Positions 23,287 to 30,157 of a stretch of 35,036 bases of DNA are shown in pieces. Positions within the stretch are counted from its first letter, which is position 1. Each line of letters begins with the position of its first letter. The notes under the pieces are model-generated. The model was not told the origin of the DNA, made no database searches, and was given only the letters and a program-made list of their open reading frames with translations. This stretch comes from 66-474 sp035249175 (GTDB taxonomy: Bacteria > Pseudomonadota > Gammaproteobacteria > Xanthomonadales > Rhodanobacteraceae): contig DATFGT010000113.1 in the NCBI GenBank assembly GCA_035249175.1, forward strand, positions 1 through 35,036. The letters run 5' to 3'. The position numbers and the translations under genes were made by a program.

Positions 23287-23805
23287 ATGAACCCAAGACC
23301 TTCCTACGCCATCGGCACTGGCCTGTTCATCCTGCTCGGCTTCGCTGCGCTGGCGTATCTCGCGACGCAGACCACGTCGGTCGCCAACATCCATCGGGGC
23401 GACAGCTACACGGTCAAGGCACGCTTCCAGAACATCGGCCAGTTGAAGGCGCGCGCGCCGGTGAAGATTGCGGGCGTGCGCATCGGCGATGTGCAATCCA
23501 TTCAACTCGAACCGCAGCGGATGGATGCACTGGTGACGATGTCGATCGACAAGCAGTACAACGACATCCCGGATGATTCTTCCGCCGCGATATTCACCAG
23601 CGGTTTACTGGGCGACCAATATGTTGGCCTTGAGCCGGGCGGCTCGCCCACGTTCCTGAAGAATGGCGACGAGCTGGTACTGACGCAGTCGGCGATGAGC
23701 ATCGAGAACCTGATCGGCAAATTCCTGGTCAACGGCGGTCCGAAATCGAGCGGTTCCGATTCGGCGCCCGCATCCAGTGCGCCGCCGCCCTCCGGCAAAC
23801 CCTGA
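23287..23805 (+). CDS. mlaD: MCE-domain substrate-binding protein MlaD
   Basis: Membrane-anchored periplasmic subunit that forms a hexameric ring carrying lipid between MlaC and MlaE. The 172-residue protein has one N-terminal membrane helix (about residues 8-28, IGTGLFILLGFAALAYLA), then an MCE domain (about 40-118) with YTVKARFQNIGQLKARAPVK, GVRIGDVQSIQL and a TSGLLGDQYVGLEPGG pore-loop region. A Ser/Ala/Pro tail follows. ATG 23287 lies 23 bp after mlaE. Confidence 0.94.
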   Translation: MNPRPSYAIGTGLFILLGFAALAYLATQTTSVANIHRGDSYTVKARFQNIGQLKARAPVKIAGVRIGDVQSIQLEPQRMDALVTMSIDKQYNDIPDDSSAAIFTSGLLGDQYVGLEPGGSPTFLKNGDELVLTQSAMSIENLIGKFLVNGGPKSSGSDSAPASSAPPPSGKP

Positions 23806-23851
23806 CACGTTTTGGTCGCGCGACGTCGCTGCGCGACCCGAGGAGAACGAC

Positions 23852-24502
23852 ATGCTGAAACGATCCATCCGCCTGCTGATGGCGATGTTGCTGGCGCTCG
23901 CGTTCGCGGTGCCTGGGCTTGCGGCGGCCGAGCAGACGCCGCAACAGATCGTGCAATCGATCGCCGATCAGCTTGGCAACGCGATCCAGGGCCGCCAGGC
24001 CGAACTGCACCAGCACCCCGACCAAGTCATCAAGATCATCGATGACACCGTGCTGCCGCACTTCGACATGGATTATGCGTCCTTGCTGGTACTGGGCCGC
24101 CACGCGCGCGAGGCCACGCCGGCGCAACGCGTCGCGTTTGCGCGCGCGTTCTACAACGCGCTGACGCACCGCTACGCCGAAGGCCTGGTTGCCTACACCC
24201 GCGGGGCGGTGAAGGTGTTGCCGGCGCAGGGGCCGCTGGACCAGCGGCGCACCATTGTCCGCACCCAGGTGCTGCTCACGAGCGGCAAGAACCTGTCGGT
24301 GGACTATGCATTCCGCAAGACCGCATCCGGCGAATGGAAAGCCTACGACGTCATCATCGAGGGCATTTCCTACATCACCAATTACCGTAACCAGGTGGAT
24401 GCCGAAATCCAGAAGGAAGGCATCGACGGCCTGATCAAGCGGCTGCAAACCGAAGGTGCCGGCGCCATCGATCAGATGAAGCAGCAGGACAGCGAACATT
24501 GA
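23852..24502 (+). CDS. mlaC: Periplasmic phospholipid-binding protein MlaC
   Basis: Soluble shuttle that carries phospholipid across the periplasm between MlaA and MlaFEDB. The 216-residue precursor has a Sec signal peptide (MLKRSIRLLMAMLLALAFAV, predicted cut near AAA|EQ at about 26-27). The mature part has QIVQSIADQLGNAI, VLPHFDMDYASLLVLGRHAR, ALTHRYAEGLVAYT and YDVIIEGISYITNYRNQVDA, all typical of MlaC/Ttg2D. I chose ATG 23852 because AGGAG (23841-23845) precedes it by 6 bases; the upstream ATG 23777 lies within mlaD. Confidence 0.94.
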   Translation: MLKRSIRLLMAMLLALAFAVPGLAAAEQTPQQIVQSIADQLGNAIQGRQAELHQHPDQVIKIIDDTVLPHFDMDYASLLVLGRHAREATPAQRVAFARAFYNALTHRYAEGLVAYTRGAVKVLPAQGPLDQRRTIVRTQVLLTSGKNLSVDYAFRKTASGEWKAYDVIIEGISYITNYRNQVDAEIQKEGIDGLIKRLQTEGAGAIDQMKQQDSEH

Positions 24503-24506
24503 CGCG

Positions 24507-24836
24507 ATGGCACGCGCGAACGCCAACGCCTGCATGGTGACACTCGGCACCCCCGACCGCGACACGCTGGCATTGTCGGGTGCCTTGACGTTCGCCACCG
24601 CGGCACGCGTGTTCGCCGATGGCGCCCGCGCGCTGTCGGTCGGCACGCAGACGCGGCTCGACCTTGGCGGCGTCACCCGTGTCGACAGCGCGGGACTGGC
24701 TTGCGTATTGGGCCTCGCCGCCAGCGCCAGCCGCGCGGGCAGGCGCCTTGGCGTGGTGCATTGGCCCGAAGGCTTGCGTGCACTGGCGGCGGTATGTGAC
24801 GTCGAAACGCTGCTGGACCAACCCGCAGCCGTCTGA
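24507..24836 (+). CDS. mlaB: STAS-domain protein MlaB
   Basis: Small cytoplasmic regulator bound to MlaF, needed for assembly and activity of the transporter. The 109-residue protein is a single STAS domain with LALSGALTFATAARVF, TRLDLGGVTRVDSAGLACVL (the conserved DSAGL) and GRRLGVVHWPEGLRALA. It is poorly conserved in sequence, as is usual for MlaB; position after mlaC secures the call. Ends 5 bp from the convergent mlaA stop. Confidence 0.88.
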   Translation: MARANANACMVTLGTPDRDTLALSGALTFATAARVFADGARALSVGTQTRLDLGGVTRVDSAGLACVLGLAASASRAGRRLGVVHWPEGLRALAAVCDVETLLDQPAAV

Positions 24837-24841
24837 GCGCT

Positions 24842-25813
24842 TCAGTCGCTGGAACTCGCGGGCGGGGGATTTGTGCTGCTTGCCGGAGCCGGTGTCGCAG
24901 CACTCGAAGGCGTGGCAGGCATCGGCATCGCCGCACTGCTGGCAGTAGCCGGTGCCGGCGCGGACCCGGCCGCCGCCGGTGCGGCGTTGTTGTTGATGCC
25001 GTGCGTTTTCTCGTATTGCTGTTGTTGTTGCAGCAACTGATCGATGTCGGCGTCATTGTTCTCGCCGGGGCTCGTGCCCTGCAATTGTTCGATCGCCGCC
25101 AGCGGCGGGTTGCCGTAGTAGATCTCGTACAGGCGGTGCTGCCGGTACGCGTCGCGCATGAACGCATACGGATCGTAGGACGAGTCGATGACTGGATCGA
25201 TGGGCAGTGCGCTGGCGCGCAGTGTCACGAGATAGGCCAGCGACGGCAGGTATTGCGCGTGCCACTTGAAGTTATGCTCGCGCGAGTACCAACCCATCGG
25301 GTCGAAATAGCTGTCCACCGGCAATCGCCACACGTCGCGCAGCGTGGTTGGACCGACCAGCGGCAGCACCAGGTACGGACCTTCCGGCACGCCCCAGTGC
25401 GCCAGCGTCACGCCGAAGTCGGTGGGGTGCGCGGGCAGCCGCATCTCGCTGGCCGGATCGAAGAAGCCGAGGAACCCGACGGTGCTGTTGATGACGAATC
25501 GCCCGGTCGACTGCAGCGCGGGTTCCGGTCGGCCCTGGAGGACCTCGTTGATGATCGTGACGGGCGCACGCAGATTCGCGAAGAAATTGCTGATCAGCAC
25601 GCGCTCCTTCGGGCCGGTCACCTTCACGTAGGCTTTGGCTACCGGCCGGATCGCGACCTTGTCGGCGACCCGGTTGAGCGCAAACATCTTGCGGTTGAAG
25701 TTCTGCAACGGATCATCGGTGCGCGGTGGCGCGACGGCACACCCGGTCAGCACGCTGGCCAAGGCTGCAATGAGGATGCAGTGTGCGAGACGGGAACGGC
25801 GGGTGCTTGGCAT
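24842..25813 (-). CDS. mlaA: Outer-membrane phospholipid-removing lipoprotein MlaA (VacJ)
   Basis: Outer-membrane component that withdraws misplaced phospholipid from the outer leaflet and passes it to MlaC. The 323-residue precursor has a lipoprotein signal with lipobox LTGC (Cys at about residue 25). The VacJ core has DPLQNFNRKMFALN, RVLISNFFANLRAPVTIINE-V, FDPASEMRLPAHPTDFGVTL, GVPEGPYLVLPLVGPTTLRD and a DPYAFMRDAYRQHRLYEIYY helix. E. coli MlaA is about 251 residues; the excess is a low-complexity tail with a run of five Gln and long Ala/Pro/Ser stretches. Orientation is opposite to mlaFEDCB, so it needs its own promoter. Confidence 0.94.
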   Translation of the reverse strand: MPSTRRSRLAHCILIAALASVLTGCAVAPPRTDDPLQNFNRKMFALNRVADKVAIRPVAKAYVKVTGPKERVLISNFFANLRAPVTIINEVLQGRPEPALQSTGRFVINSTVGFLGFFDPASEMRLPAHPTDFGVTLAHWGVPEGPYLVLPLVGPTTLRDVWRLPVDSYFDPMGWYSREHNFKWHAQYLPSLAYLVTLRASALPIDPVIDSSYDPYAFMRDAYRQHRLYEIYYGNPPLAAIEQLQGTSPGENNDADIDQLLQQQQQYEKTHGINNNAAPAAAGSAPAPATASSAAMPMPATPSSAATPAPASSTNPPPASSSD

Positions 25814-25958
25814 GCGTCGCTGGATGCGGTCGAAGGGGTGGCGTTACAAGCGCGTAATTCTAAACGCATCGGTCCAAAATTGATCCATGCACGGGGCGTC
25901 CAGAGGCAGGCGGCGTTCAGGCCACCTGCGGTGCGCTCCATCGCCATCCCCGCCTGGA

Positions 25959-25986
25959 TCGACAAATGCCGCATCGCTGCTACAAT
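25959..25986 (+). promoter_or_regulatory. Putative rpoZ promoter
   Basis: TCGACA (25959-25964), a 16-bp spacer and TACAAT (25981-25986), 32 bp before the rpoZ start. The remaining part of the 204-bp mlaA-rpoZ gap presumably also holds the mlaA promoter on the other strand, where TAGAAT is present but has no good -35. Confidence 0.55.
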
Positions 25987-26017
25987 CTGGAAGTTTGCGA
26001 TACAACCGGAAGCTCAC

Positions 26018-26311
26018 ATGGCACGCATCACCGTCGAAGACTGCCTGAAGGTGGTCGACAACCGTTTCGAACTGGTCCTGATGGCCACCCGCCGCGCGCG
26101 TCAGCTCGAGAACGGCGTCGAAGCCACCGTCGATCCTGAAAACGACAAGCCCACCGTTCTGGCGCTGCGCGAAATCGCGGACCGCACCATCGACACGCCG
26201 ACCATCGATGAAATCGATCGCGTCGAGCGCGAACGCCGCGATCGCGAGGCCATGGAGTGGGCCGCGGCCGAAGTGGACGAGGACATGTCCAAGGGCCTCG
26301 ACGACGCTTGA
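26018..26311 (+). CDS. rpoZ: RNA polymerase omega subunit
   Basis: Small subunit that stabilises beta-prime in RNA polymerase and forms part of a ppGpp-binding site. The 97-residue protein begins MARITVEDCLKVVDNRFELV, has LMATRRARQLENG and TVLALREIADRTID, and an acidic C-terminus, as in xanthomonads. ATG 26018 has GGAAG a few bases upstream. A long frame runs in from 25001 but is antisense to mlaA. In most relatives spoT follows closely; here a 538-bp hairpin-rich spacer lies between them. Confidence 0.96.
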   Translation: MARITVEDCLKVVDNRFELVLMATRRARQLENGVEATVDPENDKPTVLALREIADRTIDTPTIDEIDRVERERRDREAMEWAAAEVDEDMSKGLDDA

Positions 26312-26849
26312 CGGGTGACGCGGCGGCTGCCGCGCTCTTGCTCGTCATCCCGGCGCAGGCCGAGGCGTGCGTCTTCCCTTCTCCCTTTGTGGGAGAGGGG
26401 GCATAAAGCGAGTGAGGATTCGGACTTTCGCGCTGCCGATCCGGCAACCCTGTCTTTTTCCGCGCCGTCCTGCGGCGCGGGTTGCTTTCCCTTCGGGGAA
26501 AGTCCCCGAAGTCGTGCGCCGGGCATGACGGTTTCGCCGACGTCGTGTCGGCGAAACTTCCCCGCGGTGCTCGCCGATCGCGCGCCGGCGCGAACTCGGC
26601 CGTTCTTGGCCTCGAACATGCGCACCTTGCTCGCGCGATCGGCTGCGCGTCGCGGCGTCATGCAACGGCGCGATGAAAAGCTCCGCTTCGCGAATCCTGG
26701 CCTCGTTTGAGGCAAGATTCTCTGGGCCAAGCAAGAGAAAGTCGCCCGCGCCCCCGGGAAGGGCGCGGAAAAAGACAGCGACGTCCATGCATCAATCGCC
26801 AGCCACGTCTCGCCAGCGAGCGACACCGTCGTTGTGCTAGCTTGCCGCC
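26312..26849 (+). other. Hairpin-rich non-coding spacer between rpoZ and spoT
   Basis: 538 bp with no credible gene but with a series of stems. CCTTCTCCC/GGGAGAGGG (26377-26399, one wobble) is a CCCTCTCCC-type repeat. CCGCGCCG/CGGCGCGG spans 26460-26480, CTTCGGGGA/TCCCCGAAG spans 26491-26511, and GTTTCGCCGAC/GTCGGCGAAAC spans 26531-26557 (11 perfect pairs, loop GTCGT). Smaller stems are TCGCGC/GCGCGA (about 26578-26593), GCCTC/GAGGC (about 26699-26712) and CGCGCCC/GGGCGCG near 26750. None is followed by a clear T run. From memory, the stretch around 26720-26790 (GGGCCAAGCAAGAGAAAGTC) resembles an interspersed sequence of Xanthomonas-group genomes. A reverse frame across it is probably not a gene. 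Confidence 0.6.
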
Positions 26850-29030
26850 ATGCGCAAGCGCAAGACGAAATCACAAGCGGTGGCGACGGTGCAGCCGGCG
26901 AGCCAAGCCGTCGACGCGGCCGGCATCGATGCGCTCGCGGTGCAGCTTGCGATCTATCTTCCGTCCGAACAGATCGAACGTGTGCGCGGCGCTTACGCGG
27001 TGGGCGCGCGCGCGCACGCCAGACAGAAGCGCAGGAGTGGCGAGCCTTACATTACCCATCCGCTCGCGGTTGCGATGATCTTGGCGGGATTGCGCCTCGA
27101 TGCGGAAACCATCATCGCGGCGATCCTGCACGACACCCTGGAAGATACGGGCCTCACCCGCGTGCAACTGGAGACCGGTTTCGGTCCTACGGTGACCGAG
27201 CTGGTCGATGGCGTCACCAAGCTGGAACGGGTGGATTTCGCCAGCCGCGTCGAAGCCGATGCGGAAAGTTTCCGCAAGATGCTGCTGGCGATGGCGCGCG
27301 ATTTGCGCGTGATCCTGATCAAGCTGGCCGATCGCCTGCACAACATGCGCACGCTTGCGGCGATGATGCCAGACGCGCGCCGGCGGATCGCGCGCGAGAC
27401 GTTGGAAATCTATGCGCCGATCGCGGCGCGCCTCGGCATGAACGCGATCAAGTCGGAGCTGCAGGATCTCGGTTTCCGCAGCCTGTATCCCGATCGCTAC
27501 AAGATCATCGCCTCGCGCATCAAGCGCACGCTTGGCAATCGTCGTGAGTCGATGGAGAAGATCGAGCTGGCGCTGGCCGAACGGCTGGCATCCGACGGCA
27601 TTCCGGTGCGCATCATCAGCCGCATCAAGGCGCCGTACAGCATCTGGTCGAAGATGAAGAACGAGCACAAGACGTTCGACCAGTTGATGGACGTGTACGG
27701 CTTCCGGCTGGTGACCGACACGGTTGCGCACTGCTATCAGGCACTGGGTTCGGCGCATTCGCTGTTCAAGCCGGTGGAAGGCCGCTTCAAGGATTTCATC
27801 GCGATCCCGAAAGCCAACGGCTACCAGTCGCTGCACACGGTGCTGTTCGGGCCGTTCGGCGCGCCCATCGAAATCCAGATCCGCACCGAAGACATGAACA
27901 CCGTCGCCGAACGCGGCGTGGCCGCGCACTGGACGTACAAGACCGAGGCCGCGCCCGCCAACAGCGCGCAATCGCGCGCACGCGCGTGGGTATCCAGTCT
28001 TGCCGACAGCCAGGCTGCGACGCCGTCGTCATTGGAGTTCATCGAGAACGTCAAGGTCGACCTGTTTCCCGACGAGGTGTACCTGTTCACACCGGCCGGC
28101 GACATCCAGGCGTTGCCCAAGAACGCGACCGCGCTGGATCTTGCCTTCGCGGTGCACACCGATGTCGGCATGCACGCCGTGGCCGCGCGCGTCGATGGCA
28201 AGCTTGCTTCGTTGCGTTCGCAGCCGGCATCGGGCCAGACGGTGGAAGTCATCACCGCGCCGTCGGCGGCGCCCAATCCGCAGTGGCTGGATTTCGCGGT
28301 GACCGGCAAGGCGCGCGCCGCGATCCGCCAGTACCTGAAACGCCTGCAGCACGAGGATGCAATCGATTTCGGTCATCGCATGCTGGAAAGTGCGCTGGAC
28401 GCCAAGGGTTCCAGCCTCGATGCCGTGCCGCCGGAAGCGCTCGATCGGTTTTTGGCCGAACACAACCTGCGCCGGCTGGAAGAGCTGCTTTCGGAAATCG
28501 CGCTCGGCAACCGCATGCCCGATCAGGTGGCAGCCAAGCTGACCGCAATGGGCGGCTCGGTGATCGGCGCGACCTTGCACCGGTCGGAAAAGATACGCAT
28601 CAGCGGCGCCGAGCGCGGGATCCTCAGCTTCGGCAACTGCTGCCATCCGGTACCGGGCGACGACATCGTGGGTTATCTGTCGCCGGGCAAGGGCATCGTG
28701 GTGCATCGCGTGGAATGTCCCAACGTGGTCGAGCTGGCCAAGCTGCCCGAGCGCCGCGTCGAGATCGGCTGGGACAAGGAAGTACAGGGCGATTACCGCG
28801 CCGAGTTGCGCGTGGAAGTGGTCAACCGCCCGGGCGTACTCGCGACGGTGTCGGCGGCGATCGCGGCCGCTGATTCCAACATCGACGACGTCAGGTACAT
28901 CGAGCGCGGCGTGCAGGCCGCCACCCTGATCTTCATGATCGAGGTGAAGCATCGGAAGCATCTTGCCGACGTAATGCGGCGTGTGCGGAATACCAAGGTG
29001 GTGAACGGGGTTTACCGATATCCCATTTAG
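26850..29030 (+). CDS. spoT: Bifunctional (p)ppGpp synthetase/hydrolase SpoT
   Basis: Makes and degrades the stringent-response alarmone (p)ppGpp. The 726-residue protein has an HD hydrolase domain with H94-D95...E98-D99 (HDTLED) and IKLADRLHNMRTL, so hydrolysis should be active. The synthetase domain (about 255-380) has YGFRLVTDTVAHCYQALG and FKDFIAIPKANGYQSLHT. A TGS domain begins near residue 407 (DEVYLFTPAGDIQALPKNAT), then a zinc-finger-like helical region with FGNCCHPVPGDDIVGY, and a C-terminal ACT domain from about 650 (RVEVVNRPGVLATVSAAIAA). ATG 26850 lacks a strong Shine-Dalgarno. The Glu/Asp-type synthetase details were not aligned. Confidence 0.96.
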   Translation: MRKRKTKSQAVATVQPASQAVDAAGIDALAVQLAIYLPSEQIERVRGAYAVGARAHARQKRRSGEPYITHPLAVAMILAGLRLDAETIIAAILHDTLEDTGLTRVQLETGFGPTVTELVDGVTKLERVDFASRVEADAESFRKMLLAMARDLRVILIKLADRLHNMRTLAAMMPDARRRIARETLEIYAPIAARLGMNAIKSELQDLGFRSLYPDRYKIIASRIKRTLGNRRESMEKIELALAERLASDGIPVRIISRIKAPYSIWSKMKNEHKTFDQLMDVYGFRLVTDTVAHCYQALGSAHSLFKPVEGRFKDFIAIPKANGYQSLHTVLFGPFGAPIEIQIRTEDMNTVAERGVAAHWTYKTEAAPANSAQSRARAWVSSLADSQAATPSSLEFIENVKVDLFPDEVYLFTPAGDIQALPKNATALDLAFAVHTDVGMHAVAARVDGKLASLRSQPASGQTVEVITAPSAAPNPQWLDFAVTGKARAAIRQYLKRLQHEDAIDFGHRMLESALDAKGSSLDAVPPEALDRFLAEHNLRRLEELLSEIALGNRMPDQVAAKLTAMGGSVIGATLHRSEKIRISGAERGILSFGNCCHPVPGDDIVGYLSPGKGIVVHRVECPNVVELAKLPERRVEIGWDKEVQGDYRAELRVEVVNRPGVLATVSAAIAAADSNIDDVRYIERGVQAATLIFMIEVKHRKHLADVMRRVRNTKVVNGVYRYPI

Positions 29031-29080
29031 CTGATCCGGCGAGACTAGAATCGTCGCGATGCCACTGCCGGAGCGCGAAC

Positions 29081-29716
29081 ATGTCTGCAGTCCAGCGTTT
29101 TCTCGTCGTTTACGCCGGTGGGCTGACCATCGTTTTCGTACTCGGGGCCTTGTACGGTTTTTCCACGACCCATCGACACTTCGACGAGATCACCGTCCAC
29201 CGCATCAACGTCGTTGAACCCGACGGAACATTGCGGATGGTCATTTCCGATCATGCCGAGCTGCCGGGCGTCATTGTGCACGGCACGCAAAAATATCCCC
29301 CTACAAGACCGCAGGCGGGCATGCTTTTTTATAATGATGAAGGTTCCGAAGTCGGCGGTCTGGTTTTCGCCGGTCACAAGAACGCGAAAGGCGAAATCGT
29401 CGATTCGGGAGGGAGTCTGTCTTTCGACAAATACGGAGCCGGCCAGGTCGTGCAGCTTGCCGGCGTTGATGACAAGACCGACAAGTTTTCCGGACTCAGT
29501 GTTGCGGGGTATGCGGGAGGGCGACGTTCCCAACGTATCTGGGTCGGGCGTGACGGCAAGGGAGACGCGACGGTGGCGCTGATGGACGCGAAGGGGCGCA
29601 AGCGGATTCTGCTTGACGTGGCAGCCGATGGTACGTCCAGCATGTCGTTCCTCGACGCCGACGGAAAAGTCATCGACCGATTCCCCGCAACGAGCAAGCC
29701 GACACAAGTTCACTGA
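29081..29716 (+). CDS. Unnamed membrane-anchored protein with repeated DxxGxxR strands
   Basis: 211 residues. One N-terminal hydrophobic helix (about residues 6-27, FLVVYAGGLTIVFVLGALYG) with no cleavage site suggests an inner-membrane anchor and an outside C-terminal domain. That domain has a recurring beta pattern: RINVVEPDGTLRMVIS, FYNDEGSEVGGLVFAG, VALMDAKGRKRILLDV and MSFLDADGKVIDRFP, each a strand, a D-x-x-G turn and a strand. I have a memory of similar unnamed proteins in other bacteria but no functional name. GGAG (29070-29073) with a 7-base spacer supports ATG 29081. Local base composition is less GC-rich than the flanking genes (A and T runs near 29290 and 29325). Confidence 0.8.
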   Translation: MSAVQRFLVVYAGGLTIVFVLGALYGFSTTHRHFDEITVHRINVVEPDGTLRMVISDHAELPGVIVHGTQKYPPTRPQAGMLFYNDEGSEVGGLVFAGHKNAKGEIVDSGGSLSFDKYGAGQVVQLAGVDDKTDKFSGLSVAGYAGGRRSQRIWVGRDGKGDATVALMDAKGRKRILLDVAADGTSSMSFLDADGKVIDRFPATSKPTQVH

Positions 29717-29732
29717 CCTGAGGAGTTGCATG

Positions 29733-30119
29733 ATGTCCCGTAACCCGATCCATTCCGAAGCCGCGCCAAAAGCCATCGGCCCTTACTCGCAGGCCGTGCG
29801 CGCGGGCGACACGCTGTACCTGTCCGGCCAGACGCCACTCGATCCCGCGACCGGCGCGATGGTCGCCGGTGGCATCGAGGAACAGGCCGCGCGCGTGTTC
29901 GAGAACCTGAAGGCGGTGCTGGCCGCGGCGGACGCTTCGTTCGACGATGCGGTGCGCGTGGCGATCTACATGACCGATCTCGGCAACTTCGCGGTGGTCA
30001 ACGAAGTGATGAAGCGCTATTTCCGCGAACCGTATCCCGCGCGTTCCACCATCGGGGTTGCGGCTTTGCCGCGTGGCGCGGCCGTGGAAGTCGACCTGAT
30101 CGCGGTCACCGGCGGCTGA
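29733..30119 (+). CDS. ridA: Reactive imine/enamine deaminase RidA
   Basis: Hydrolyses 2-aminoacrylate and related enamines released by PLP enzymes, preventing their damage. The 128-residue protein has AAPKAIGPYSQAVRAG, LYLSGQTPLDPATG, AARVFENLKAVLAAADASFD and the catalytic-arginine segment YPARSTIGVAALPRGAAVE. Start choice: AGGAG (29721-29725) lies 7 bases before ATG 29733 and 4 before the adjacent ATG 29730, so 29733 is preferred. The spoT-ridA-recG order is typical of xanthomonads, apart from the unnamed gene inserted before it. Confidence 0.94.
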   Translation: MSRNPIHSEAAPKAIGPYSQAVRAGDTLYLSGQTPLDPATGAMVAGGIEEQAARVFENLKAVLAAADASFDDAVRVAIYMTDLGNFAVVNEVMKRYFREPYPARSTIGVAALPRGAAVEVDLIAVTGG

Positions 30120-30157
30120 TCGCGCGCGTCGCCGATTGCACCTTCGGCTAATCTTGC

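Noticed and set aside
25001..26017. Plus-strand frame running through mlaA into rpoZ as one 436-residue protein
   Set aside because: The first 339 codons are antisense to mlaA; only the last 97 (from ATG 26018) encode the omega subunit.
26345..26788. Reverse-strand 147-residue frame in the rpoZ-spoT spacer
   Set aside because: It reads through several inverted repeats, is Arg-rich, has no domain, and fits translation of repeat DNA.
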